DNA from: Temperatibacter marinus
Lineage (GTDB): Bacteria; Pseudomonadota; Alphaproteobacteria; Sphingomonadales; Kordiimonadaceae
Assembly (NCBI RefSeq): GCF_031598375.1
Contig: NZ_CP123872.1
Coordinates: 1,965,001-2,029,000, forward strand
Length of the DNA: 64,000 nt
Direction of reading: 5' to 3'
Made by a program: the position numbers and the translations under genes. Under the pieces are notes generated by a model. The model was given only the letters and a program-made list of their open reading frames with translations. It had not been told where the DNA came from and made no database searches. Positions 9,719 to 17,117 of the stretch are shown in pieces. Every line of letters starts with the position of its first letter. Positions within the stretch are counted from its first letter, which is position 1.

Positions 9719-9750
9719 AGACCTTTTCCTTCGTGGGAAAGGTCTTTTTA
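9719..9750 (+). terminator. intrinsic terminator of rpsU
   Basis: An 11-bp stem with one G-T pair (9719-9729 with 9735-9745), a TTCGT loop, and a following T-rich tract. It starts 40 bases after the rpsU stop and ends just before the next gene. Confidence 0.93.
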
Positions 9751-9781
9751 TATGGATTGTATATGGGGTAAATTGAGTAGC

Positions 9782-10573
9782 ATGTTTAGAGTATGTATCT
9801 TTCTTCTGTGTGTCGTAATCAGCTGCAGTATTAAAGCAAAAGAAAAAGAACTGCGCGTTGCGGTTCTTAATCAATATCCCTTTGTTATTGTCAAAGATGG
9901 CAAGGTCACTTCTGGCCTTCTTGTAGAGAAAATGCGCCTCTTAGTAGAAAAGGCGGGCTATAAAGCGACCTTTTATTCCATGCCATCAGCAGGACGCTTA
10001 TTAGACTTGCTCGAACGGGGTCGTATGGATGCAGCCTTATCACTTTTCTATTCAGAGGAAAGAGCGAAGCGATACGAATTTGTCGAATCTCCGCTTTATA
10101 TGCACAGTGTGTTAGTATTGCTGTCGAATAAAACTTACCCCCAAGGGATTAAGTCTCTGAATGACCTTCAAAAAGGACGCATAGGGTATATCCGAGGATT
10201 TTATCTTGGTAAAAAAGTTGATCCTTTTATGAGAAAAATTGGTGCCGAATATAAAATGGATATCAATAAACCACAAAAAGCTCTCAAATTGATGCTGAAA
10301 GGGCGCGTAACCAGCACAATTTCTGACTTTGAAATCCCTAATTTATCAAATGGAGCAGTCTATACTTGTAAGGGGCTTGAATATCGCGTCGAACATCTGG
10401 ACAGTGTTCCCTCCTATATTGCCATGCATAAAAGCAGCAGACATGCGAATATTGCAAGACAGTTAAATAATGCTCTCATTGAAATTGAGAATTCAGGTTT
10501 GGGTCTCGCTGTAAAGCAGAAATTTTGGCATCAGCAACCTAAGAATGGGTGTATCGCCTTTAACGGATCGTAA
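9782..10573 (+). CDS. orphan extracellular solute-binding protein, family 3-like
   Basis: A 263-aa protein with a signal peptide (MFRVCIFLLCVVIS, mature part starting around KAKEKEL) and the two-lobed type 3 solute-binding fold: RVAVLNQYPFVIVKDGKVTSGLLVEKMRLL, RLLDLLERGRMDAALSLFYSEERAKRY and a GYIRGFYLG segment (each given in parts here). No permease or ATPase gene is near, so it is either an orphan binding protein or a periplasmic sensor. I chose the ATG at 9782 because the earlier one at 9752 touches the rpsU terminator and leaves no ribosome-binding site. The stop codon overlaps the terminator of the convergent ALDH gene. Ligand unknown; polar amino acids are only a family-level guess. Confidence 0.8.
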   Translation: MFRVCIFLLCVVISCSIKAKEKELRVAVLNQYPFVIVKDGKVTSGLLVEKMRLLVEKAGYKATFYSMPSAGRLLDLLERGRMDAALSLFYSEERAKRYEFVESPLYMHSVLVLLSNKTYPQGIKSLNDLQKGRIGYIRGFYLGKKVDPFMRKIGAEYKMDINKPQKALKLMLKGRVTSTISDFEIPNLSNGAVYTCKGLEYRVEHLDSVPSYIAMHKSSRHANIARQLNNALIEIENSGLGLAVKQKFWHQQPKNGCIAFNGS

Positions 10574-10601
10574 AAAAAACCACTCTGCAGGTGCAGAGTG
10601 G
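10572..10601 (-). terminator. intrinsic terminator of the saccharopine dehydrogenase-ThDP-ALDH operon
   Basis: On the minus strand, a perfect 10-bp stem CCACTCTGCA/TGCAGAGTGG (10580-10601) with a 2-base loop (which probably opens to 4 or more) is followed by eight T residues (10579-10572). On the plus strand the stem has no T tract, so it serves the minus-strand operon that ends at 10632. Confidence 0.9.
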
Positions 10602-10631
10602 TGTGGGTTCTTGTGAGCGTATATCTGACAT

Positions 10632-12137
10632 TTAAATGTCGAATTTAATACCCTGTGCCAATGGCAACTCACGGCTATAATTTACAGTGGATGTTTGACG
10701 GCGCATATAGGCTTTCCATGCATCTGATCCACTTTCTCGACCGCCTCCAGTTTCTTTCTCTCCACCAAAGGCACCGCCGATTTCAGCGCCGCTTGTACCG
10801 ATATTCACATTGGCAATCCCGCAATCTGAACCAGAGCTACAGATAAACATTTCTGCTTCTCTCATGTCATTCGTAAAGATAGAAGAGGAGAGCCCCTGTG
10901 GCACATCATTCTGCATTGTCATTGCTTCTTCAAACTCAGAATATTTCATAATATATAAAATAGGAGCAAAGGTTTCTTCGCAGACACTTTCTGACTGAGC
11001 AGGCATTTCTACAATGGCAGGTTTTGCATAGTAGCCGCCTTCACAGCCCTCAACAGTTACTTTTTCACCTCCAAAGACAGCCCCGCCTTCAGCTTTTGCA
11101 GCGTCAAGCGCTCGTTGCATGGCATCAAAGCTATCTTTATCGATCAAGGGGCCAACAAGGGCGCCAGACAGCGGATCACCAATCGAAATGCTTTCGTATG
11201 CTTTCTTGAGGCGCGGTACAAGGTTGTCATAGACAGAATCGTGAACAATCAATCGGCGTGTTGATGTGCAACGCTGACCTGCTGTTCCCACAGCACCAAA
11301 AACGATGCCTGGGATCGCCATATCAAGATCTGCAGTTGGGGCAACGATAATAGCGTTATTCCCGCCCAGTTCTAGGAGGCATTTTCCAAAGCGAGCTGCA
11401 ACTCGAGGACCGACAGCTCGGCCCATTCTTGTAGATCCTGTCGCACTGATGAGTGCCATACGCTCATCATCAACCATTGTCTCTCCAACATCGGCATGAC
11501 CTATGATCACCTGACTTAGATTGGCTGGGGCATCATCGCCAAATTTAGCGATAGCGCGCTCTAGAAGTGCTTGGCAGGCCAGTGCTGTAAGAGGTGTCTT
11601 TTCACTGGGCTTCCAGATGATGCTATCACCGCAGATGAGAGCAAGTGCCGCATTCCAAGACCAAACAGCCACAGGAAAGTTAAAAGCAGAAATGATGCCA
11701 ACGGGGCCGATAGGCTGCCAGTATTCACGCATATGGTGGCCGGGTCGCTCAGAAGGGATGGTTTGTCCATTAATAGCTCTAGACAGGCCTACAGCAAATT
11801 CACAGATATCAATCATCTCTTGGACTTCGCCTTTGCCTTCCTCGAGTATTTTACCGCATTCAGCAGAAACAAGAGCCCCAAGAGCATCTTTGTGAGTGCG
11901 GAGTTCATCTCCTAGCAATCTCACAAGCTCACCTCGCCGCGGTGCTGGCAAGCTTCGCCAAGCTTTGAAAGCTTCTACAGATTGTTCAATCTTGTGAGTT
12001 ACAGAAGAGGGGATATCAGTCCCTACACTGCCAATAAATTCACCATTGATTGGCGTTGTGACATCTAAATTGCCGACTGTAAGATCTGCAGGATCTAAAT
12101 ATAATTCTTTGAGTAGGTTTGCAACTTTCGTTTTCAT
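10632..12137 (-). CDS. ALDH7-type aldehyde dehydrogenase, probable alpha-aminoadipic semialdehyde dehydrogenase
   Basis: NAD(P)-dependent aldehyde dehydrogenase of 501 aa. General base Glu256 lies in LLELGGNN, catalytic Cys290 in GTAGQRCTSTRRL, the cofactor-binding ISATGSTRMGR around residues 230-240 and NFPVAVWSWN around 153-162; these are characteristic of the ALDH7A1/AmaB group, which oxidises 2-aminoadipate 6-semialdehyde to 2-aminoadipate. Last gene of a minus-strand operon with saccharopine dehydrogenase and a ThDP enzyme, 9 bp after the ThDP gene. Saccharopine dehydrogenase releases exactly this aldehyde, so the assignment to lysine breakdown rests on family plus context. Betaine-aldehyde or other ALDH roles are less likely. 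Confidence 0.88.
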   Translation of the reverse strand: MKTKVANLLKELYLDPADLTVGNLDVTTPINGEFIGSVGTDIPSSVTHKIEQSVEAFKAWRSLPAPRRGELVRLLGDELRTHKDALGALVSAECGKILEEGKGEVQEMIDICEFAVGLSRAINGQTIPSERPGHHMREYWQPIGPVGIISAFNFPVAVWSWNAALALICGDSIIWKPSEKTPLTALACQALLERAIAKFGDDAPANLSQVIIGHADVGETMVDDERMALISATGSTRMGRAVGPRVAARFGKCLLELGGNNAIIVAPTADLDMAIPGIVFGAVGTAGQRCTSTRRLIVHDSVYDNLVPRLKKAYESISIGDPLSGALVGPLIDKDSFDAMQRALDAAKAEGGAVFGGEKVTVEGCEGGYYAKPAIVEMPAQSESVCEETFAPILYIMKYSEFEEAMTMQNDVPQGLSSSIFTNDMREAEMFICSSGSDCGIANVNIGTSGAEIGGAFGGEKETGGGRESGSDAWKAYMRRQTSTVNYSRELPLAQGIKFDI

Positions 12138-12146
12138 AGAGACCTC

Positions 12147-13796
12147 TTATAGTTTTGTGTAGTTTTTCCCTGGTGCAATTGCACGGGGATCAACGGTTAT
12201 TTCGATTAAGCTCGGACAATCAACTGTCTGTGCGGCGGTAAGAATCAAATTGAAATCTTCAGTTTTTGAAACCCGCCAAGCTTGCATGCCAAAGCTTTTG
12301 GCAAGAGCTACAAAATCTGGATTGGTTAAGTCAGTGCCGCTTATGCGGTCTGGATAGGTATTTTCTTGATGCATCCTGATGGTGCCCAGCATGCTATTGT
12401 TAAACACAAGAAAGATAACATTGGCTTTATAGCGAACTGCCGTAGCAAGTTCTTGAACACTCATCATGAAGCAGCCATCGCCAGCTGCACAGAGCACAGT
12501 ACGTTCTGGAGCAATAAGTTTTGCTGCAATGGCGGCAGGCACTCCGTAACCCATAGCGCCAGATGTAGGTGCTAATTCGCTGGGAAACTTTCTATATCGC
12601 CAAAATCTATGAAGCCACGCGGCATAATTACCTGCACCATTACAAAAGATACTATCCTCAGGGAGCGTATTCTTCATATGGGAATAGAGGTCCGCAACCT
12701 GAACATCGCCTTCACAGGCAACTGGCTCATTCCATTTTTCATAAGAATGGCGACCTTCAGTGACAAGAGTTTGCCATTTTTCGGCATGTTTAAACCTACT
12801 GTCCTTAAGCGCGCGTAAAAAGGTTGTTGGGGTGGCATTGATACCAAGGTCTGGTTGGTAAACACGACCAATTTCTTCAGCGCCTGCATGAATATGAATA
12901 AGAGTTTTATCCAAAACTGGCGGGTTGAGGCGGCTATATCCTCCTGTGGTCATTTCGCCGAGACGCGCACCCAGAACAATCAGGACATCGGCCTCTTCCA
13001 TTTGCGCTATAAGCGATGGATTAGCACCAATACCCATATCTCCCATATAATTTGGATGATCATTGTTCATTCGATCAGCGCATCTGAAACTTGCACAGAC
13101 AGGCATGCTGTTATTCTCTGCAAATGCCAAAAGCGCCGCACAGCTTTCATCGGTCCAACCACTGCCGCCAACCATAAGAAGAGGGCGCTCTGCATTTTCT
13201 AGAAGTTCACTAAAAGCAGCAAGATCAGTTTCACTAGGGGCTGGCTTTGATGGCATAAAAGGAATTGATTTTTGTGCAGTTGTCAGGGATGTGAGCATAT
13301 CTTCTGGCAAGGCTAAGGCGACAGGCCCAGGACGACCGCTGGTGGCAACACGATAGGCGCGACCAATATATTCTGCAATCCTATCAGCGTCATGGATTTC
13401 AGCGGTCCATTTTGTCACTTCTGATAAGAAGTGCGTATAGTTAACCTCTTGAAAAGCTTCTCTGTCCCGCTGGTCGCTTGCAACTTGTCCAATAAGCATA
13501 ATCATTGGGGTGCTATCTTGGAAAGCTGTATGAAGCCCAATGGTTGCATGAGTAGCACCAGGCCCTCTTGTAACGAAGCAAAGGCCTGGTTTTCCGGTCA
13601 TTTTACCATATGCTTCAGCCATGTTCGCAGCGCCTGCTTCATGACGACAGGTTATGAAAGGCAGGGAATCTTCTTTTGCATGTAAGGCATCAAGGGCTGC
13701 GAGATAACTTTCGCCAGGTACGCCGAAAGCCATGTCTGCCCCATTGTCTAACAATGCTTGGATGAGGGCTTCGCCCCCTGTAATCTGCTCGCCCAT
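12147..13796 (-). CDS. thiamine diphosphate-dependent enzyme, acetolactate-synthase-like
   Basis: A 549-aa ThDP enzyme with the three-domain layout of acetolactate synthase/benzoylformate decarboxylase. The N-terminal pyrimidine-binding domain carries Glu53 (CRHEAGAANMAEAYGK) and RGPGATHATIGLHTAF. A central Rossmann-like domain follows. The C-terminal PP domain has the metal/ThDP motif starting GDGCFMMSVQELATAV and ending NN. No regulatory ilvN/ilvH partner gene is beside it, which argues against it being the biosynthetic acetolactate synthase. It lies between saccharopine dehydrogenase and ALDH7 in one operon, so a role in lysine or 2-oxo-acid breakdown is inferred. A 2-oxoadipate or related 2-oxo-acid substrate is a guess only. 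Confidence 0.85.
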   Translation of the reverse strand: MGEQITGGEALIQALLDNGADMAFGVPGESYLAALDALHAKEDSLPFITCRHEAGAANMAEAYGKMTGKPGLCFVTRGPGATHATIGLHTAFQDSTPMIMLIGQVASDQRDREAFQEVNYTHFLSEVTKWTAEIHDADRIAEYIGRAYRVATSGRPGPVALALPEDMLTSLTTAQKSIPFMPSKPAPSETDLAAFSELLENAERPLLMVGGSGWTDESCAALLAFAENNSMPVCASFRCADRMNNDHPNYMGDMGIGANPSLIAQMEEADVLIVLGARLGEMTTGGYSRLNPPVLDKTLIHIHAGAEEIGRVYQPDLGINATPTTFLRALKDSRFKHAEKWQTLVTEGRHSYEKWNEPVACEGDVQVADLYSHMKNTLPEDSIFCNGAGNYAAWLHRFWRYRKFPSELAPTSGAMGYGVPAAIAAKLIAPERTVLCAAGDGCFMMSVQELATAVRYKANVIFLVFNNSMLGTIRMHQENTYPDRISGTDLTNPDFVALAKSFGMQAWRVSKTEDFNLILTAAQTVDCPSLIEITVDPRAIAPGKNYTKL

Positions 13797-13835
13797 AAGC
13801 GCCCTCTCATGTCAAAAGATAAATAGAAGAGACTT

Positions 13836-14951
13836 CTATTCTGCAGCATTGATCACCAATTGATCAACCCCCTCTTTCTTTGCATAAGCTGAGCCAAATC
13901 GATTTGCAATAAAGATATTAAAATCAGCATCTTCTTGGCGAACAAAGCCCTTCTGAGGGAGGTCCCCATTGACTAACATATCAAGCATGCAACAAATACC
14001 TGCTGCTGTCGTGATCTGAATGCCGGTTTGCATTTTGCCGTTCACTTCCCCTGCATAGACTTTCTGAGAGTAGCTTTCCTGCATGAATTTGCCATTTTGA
14101 GTGCCAGAAACTGTCGCATAAATTACAACAACATCCTGCTGCGTAAGAGGCAGAGCATTTTCGAATATTTCCCGCATCAAATCTTGACGCTCATTAAGGC
14201 GAAGGTCTTGCAAAAGAAGTTTGAGAATATCACGGTGGCCTGGATAGCGCATTGTGCGATAATTTAAGTTCCTCACTCTACCTTCTAGTGTTTCGCAGAG
14301 TGTTCCAAGGCCGCCTGATGTATTAAAAGCTTCATATTCGACGCCATCAATGCATAGATTTTCGAGTTGCTCGAGCGGAGGCGTTTCAGTTTTTACGCCG
14401 TCGATAATGGCTTCACATGGCTGACAGTATTCATTGATTAAGCCATCTGTCGACCATGTCAGGTTATATTTTAAGGCGTTGGATGGCATCACGGGAAGGG
14501 CACCAACGCGCATGTGAACATTATGGAGTGTGTCAAAATTCTTTGTTAGATGATGCGCAACAATGCCTATGAAACCTGGGGCAAGGCCGCACTGCGGTAT
14601 AAAGGCAGTTTCACTATCTTCGGCGAGATCTTTTACAAGGCGTGTTGACTTAACATCTTCTGTGAGATCAAAATAATGCGCCCCTGCTTTTTTAGCCGCC
14701 GGTGCAATCACATGGGTCATCACATGACCGCATGCCATAAGGACAGCGTATTTTCCTGCCATAACTGCATCCATTGCTTTTTCATCTAAAGCATCAACAA
14801 CAGCTGTTTCTATGCGCTGGTGCTTTGTGATACGTGCAAGAGTCATCTCATCGCGGTCTGCAACGGTCACCATATAATCCCCGCAGTCTGCAAGCATGCT
14901 GCTGATCATCTCGCCGATTTTACCGCCGCCCATTACTAAGATATTTTTCAT
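13836..14951 (-). CDS. saccharopine dehydrogenase family protein (lysine catabolism)
   Basis: A 371-aa oxidoreductase with an N-terminal Rossmann fold (VMGGGKIGEMIS) and the saccharopine dehydrogenase C-terminal domain (TWSTDGLINEYCQPCEAI, GVEYEAFNTSGGLGTL, NYRTMRYPGHRDILKLLL). I chose the ATG at 14951, which has TTGGAGGG just upstream; the longer TTG-start reading would place that ribosome-binding site inside the gene. Upstream gene of the ThDP-ALDH7 operon. The expected reaction is saccharopine to glutamate plus aminoadipate semialdehyde. The related carboxynorspermidine dehydrogenases look similar, but the ALDH7 neighbour favours lysine degradation. A lysine-ketoglutarate reductase domain is not present in this protein or in the window. 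Confidence 0.85.
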   Translation of the reverse strand: MKNILVMGGGKIGEMISSMLADCGDYMVTVADRDEMTLARITKHQRIETAVVDALDEKAMDAVMAGKYAVLMACGHVMTHVIAPAAKKAGAHYFDLTEDVKSTRLVKDLAEDSETAFIPQCGLAPGFIGIVAHHLTKNFDTLHNVHMRVGALPVMPSNALKYNLTWSTDGLINEYCQPCEAIIDGVKTETPPLEQLENLCIDGVEYEAFNTSGGLGTLCETLEGRVRNLNYRTMRYPGHRDILKLLLQDLRLNERQDLMREIFENALPLTQQDVVVIYATVSGTQNGKFMQESYSQKVYAGEVNGKMQTGIQITTAAGICCMLDMLVNGDLPQKGFVRQEDADFNIFIANRFGSAYAKKEGVDQLVINAAE

Positions 14952-15082
14952 TTTGCCCTCCAATAGATGTATCGTTTAGAAATAAACCCTAAGGACATGC
15001 CCAGACCTAAGGTTCTAAAATGTGTGACTTTCTTCCCGCCCTAAATTCAAATGCCTGCTCCTCCCCCGAGGTGTAGACAAAA

Positions 15083-15122
15083 GAAAAAAGGGAACAGGGT
15101 AAGGGTGGTGACCCCTGTTCCC
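15083..15122 (-). terminator. terminator-like hairpin in the leader of the saccharopine dehydrogenase operon
   Basis: On the minus strand a perfect 10-bp stem GGGAACAGGG/CCCTGTTCCC (arms 15113-15122 and 15090-15099, 13-nt loop) is followed directly by TTTTTTCTTTTG. It points toward the saccharopine dehydrogenase start, about 130 bases further on. It is either an attenuator in the operon leader, or the end of a short leftward transcript with a second promoter beyond it. No minus-strand gene upstream needs it. Confidence 0.75.
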
Positions 15123-15223
15123 CCAGAAAGGTTTCCGTTAAAGACTAGCAAGTCGATTACAACCATAAAGTCAGGGACGAAACAGGCTATCGCATACCTG
15201 TTTCTTGAAAACCAATAAAGATA

Positions 15224-15268
15224 TTGTGACAAAAGAAACTGTTGAAATGAAGTGTAAAATTGTACAAT
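15224..15268. promoter_or_regulatory. candidate Lrp-type operator pair and regulator promoter
   Basis: Two related dyads, TTGT-G-ACAA (15224-15232) and ATTGTACAAT (15259-15268), lie 35 bp centre to centre in the divergent region between the lysine operon and the Lrp-type gene. A TTGAAA element (15242-15247) followed by CAATAT (15265-15270, spacer 17) or TACAAT (spacer 15) could be the regulator's promoter, so binding at the second dyad would cover its -10. The remainder of the 353-base gap (14952-15304) holds the leader hairpin and no gene I trust. Confidence 0.4.
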
Positions 15269-15304
15269 ATGATGCATAGTTTTTAACATAATAACGGAAA
15301 TATC

Positions 15305-15733
15305 GTGAAAATGGACAAGAAGGATGAAAAGCTAGTTGCCTTGCTGCGCAGAAATGCACGACTGTCAACCAGTGAAATTGCACGTCAGATCGGGATGTCT
15401 CGGACGACAGTTCAAGACCGTATCAACCGGTTAGAAGATATTGGGGTGATCGCAGGTTATACCTTGAAGATGGGTGAAAAAGGCGAGACAGGGGTTAGAG
15501 CGCATGTGATGCTCAAAATTCAGCCCCGGGCTCAGGTTGCCGTGGTGGCTTCTATGAAGAAAATGGATGAGGTGTTGTCCATTTACACAATTTCTGGTGA
15601 ATATGACATGATTGCAATTGTTGGGGCGTCTACGACATCTGCGCTTGATTATGCTTTGGATACTCTTGGTGGCATTGAAGGTGTTGAGCGTACTAAGACC
15701 AGTATTTTGTTAACAACTAAATTAGAACGTTAA
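15305..15733 (+). CDS. Lrp/AsnC family transcriptional regulator, divergent to lysine operon
   Basis: A 142-aa Lrp/AsnC regulator: N-terminal winged helix-turn-helix (STSEIARQIGMSRTTVQDRI, about residues 19-38) and a C-terminal RAM ligand-binding domain (about 68-140, with ISGEYDMIAIVGA). The start is a GTG at 15305 with CGGAAA upstream; an in-frame ATG at 15311 is the alternative. It is divergent from the saccharopine dehydrogenase operon, the usual arrangement for a local amino-acid-responsive regulator. Inference: it senses lysine or a catabolite, and controls that operon and itself. Confidence 0.92.
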   Translation: MKMDKKDEKLVALLRRNARLSTSEIARQIGMSRTTVQDRINRLEDIGVIAGYTLKMGEKGETGVRAHVMLKIQPRAQVAVVASMKKMDEVLSIYTISGEYDMIAIVGASTTSALDYALDTLGGIEGVERTKTSILLTTKLER

Positions 15734-15764
15734 TGATAAAATATCATAAGCTCGACATGCCAAG

Positions 15765-17117
15765 TTAAAATGTCAGGGTAAAACAAGCGCCCCCTTGTTC
15801 TAAATTGGTTACTTTCACGTTCCCACCATGAGCAATCATGACTTGTCGAGTGAGGGCCAAGCCAACACCTGACCCATCTCGTTTTGTTGTGAAAAAAGGC
15901 ACGAAAATCTTTTTTATAATTTCGTCTGCTATGCCAGGACCGTTATCACTAATCTCTAATACAGGACGCCCTCGCTTGCTGAGAAAACCTTTGATCCATA
16001 TTGTAGGATTGTGAGTACCGATTAATGCCTGCTCAGCATTTTGGATCATATTTATGAGAATTTGCTCGATCATATTTGCATCTACAGAAACATCCAACTC
16101 GGTGGGTTCAATGGAAATGTTGATCATGAGCTCTTTATCTTCCCATTGCTGTGTTCCTAGCACTTGCGCCTGTTTGACCAACTCTCCAAGCAAGATCGTC
16201 TCTTTTTGCGGCGGGGGAAGACGGGTAAGTCTGCGATAGCTTGAGACAAAACTCATCAGGCCGTCACTGCGCCTTGCTACTGTTGTGACAGCATCTGATA
16301 CATCTTGTAGTTCTTCGACCAGTTCGGGATTGTCTGCAACTTTTGTTTTGACATCTTCGACCAAGTCTACAGAGGTTGTTGCTAAGCTTGCGACAGGCGT
16401 AATGCTATTCATTATCTCATGTGTTAGGACTCGAACGAGATCTTGCCATGCTTGAAGTTGAACAACGTCTAATTCACTTTGAATGTCTTGCAGACTGATG
16501 AGCTTCTCACTTTTGCCGCCAAATATGATTTGTGTTGCGGCTAGAGAAAGTTTTTCTTCAACACCGTCATTTTCAAATAAGGCTAAGCGCCTTTCCCCTG
16601 GTGGAATAGTCGTGATTTCTCTGAGGAATTCTTCACCAAATTGGCTAAGATTGCTCAGGCGAGTAATTTTAGCACTACCAAATAATCGTCGAGCAGCATT
16701 GTTCCACAAAGTGATCAACCCATCTTGATGGACTGAGATTAAGGGCACGGGAACATGTTCAATAAGTGCTTTCAGCCGGCGGAGCTCACGTTCTTGATCA
16801 GCACGGACTTCTTGGAAACGGTCAAGAATATCTGTAAAGGCTTCGCCTAGCTCCCCGAAACCAGCTCCCATACCACTGAGTTTAAAGCGCTGCGAGAAAT
16901 CAGCATAGCGCGCAGCGTCAAGAAACCGTGTAAGTTCCTTGTTTGTTTTTGAAACGAAACGAAAAAATTCAGTGAGAAGTACGGCAAGAACACCAATGAC
17001 TAACAGTGTCGCGGCATGGTATCCTGGTGTATTAAAGAGCAGCACTAAAATAGAGATACACCCGATTAAGAGAGTGGTTCTGAGCGCAATTAATAATGAA
17101 AATTTCTTAAAGCCCAT
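15765..17117 (-). CDS. sensor histidine kinase, NtrY-like
   Basis: A 450-aa membrane kinase. Start chosen at ATG 17117 (GGATGGA upstream), which places two adjacent membrane segments at residues 5-27 and 33-53. These are followed by a HAMP-like/coiled region, a PAS-like domain (about 115-210), HisKA with acceptor His about 233 (VRVLTHEIMNSITP) and HATPase_c (MIQNAEQAL, ISDNGPGI, FFTTKRDGSGVGLAL). The almost absent periplasmic loop suggests sensing within or near the membrane. It overlaps the upstream response-regulator gene by 11 bp, so the two are translationally linked partners. The kinase domain resembles NtrY and other sigma-54-activator partners. Confidence 0.9.
   Translation of the reverse strand: MGFKKFSLLIALRTTLLIGCISILVLLFNTPGYHAATLLVIGVLAVLLTEFFRFVSKTNKELTRFLDAARYADFSQRFKLSGMGAGFGELGEAFTDILDRFQEVRADQERELRRLKALIEHVPVPLISVHQDGLITLWNNAARRLFGSAKITRLSNLSQFGEEFLREITTIPPGERRLALFENDGVEEKLSLAATQIIFGGKSEKLISLQDIQSELDVVQLQAWQDLVRVLTHEIMNSITPVASLATTSVDLVEDVKTKVADNPELVEELQDVSDAVTTVARRSDGLMSFVSSYRRLTRLPPPQKETILLGELVKQAQVLGTQQWEDKELMINISIEPTELDVSVDANMIEQILINMIQNAEQALIGTHNPTIWIKGFLSKRGRPVLEISDNGPGIADEIIKKIFVPFFTTKRDGSGVGLALTRQVMIAHGGNVKVTNLEQGGACFTLTF

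Noticed and set aside
10580-10601. Hairpin as terminator of the plus-strand solute-binding gene
   Set aside because: The T tract is present only on the minus strand; on the plus strand the stem is followed by TGTGGGTTC. It is assigned to the minus-strand operon.
11521-11915. Plus-strand frames of 114-124 codons opposite the ALDH7 gene
   Set aside because: They lie antisense to conserved ALDH motifs and resemble no protein.
15047-15289. 80-codon frame on the minus strand upstream of saccharopine dehydrogenase
   Set aside because: No ribosome-binding site, low-complexity Phe/Gly-rich sequence, and it translates through a terminator hairpin. The short Val/Leu-rich end could be a leader peptide, but there is no evidence beyond that, so I list the hairpin only.
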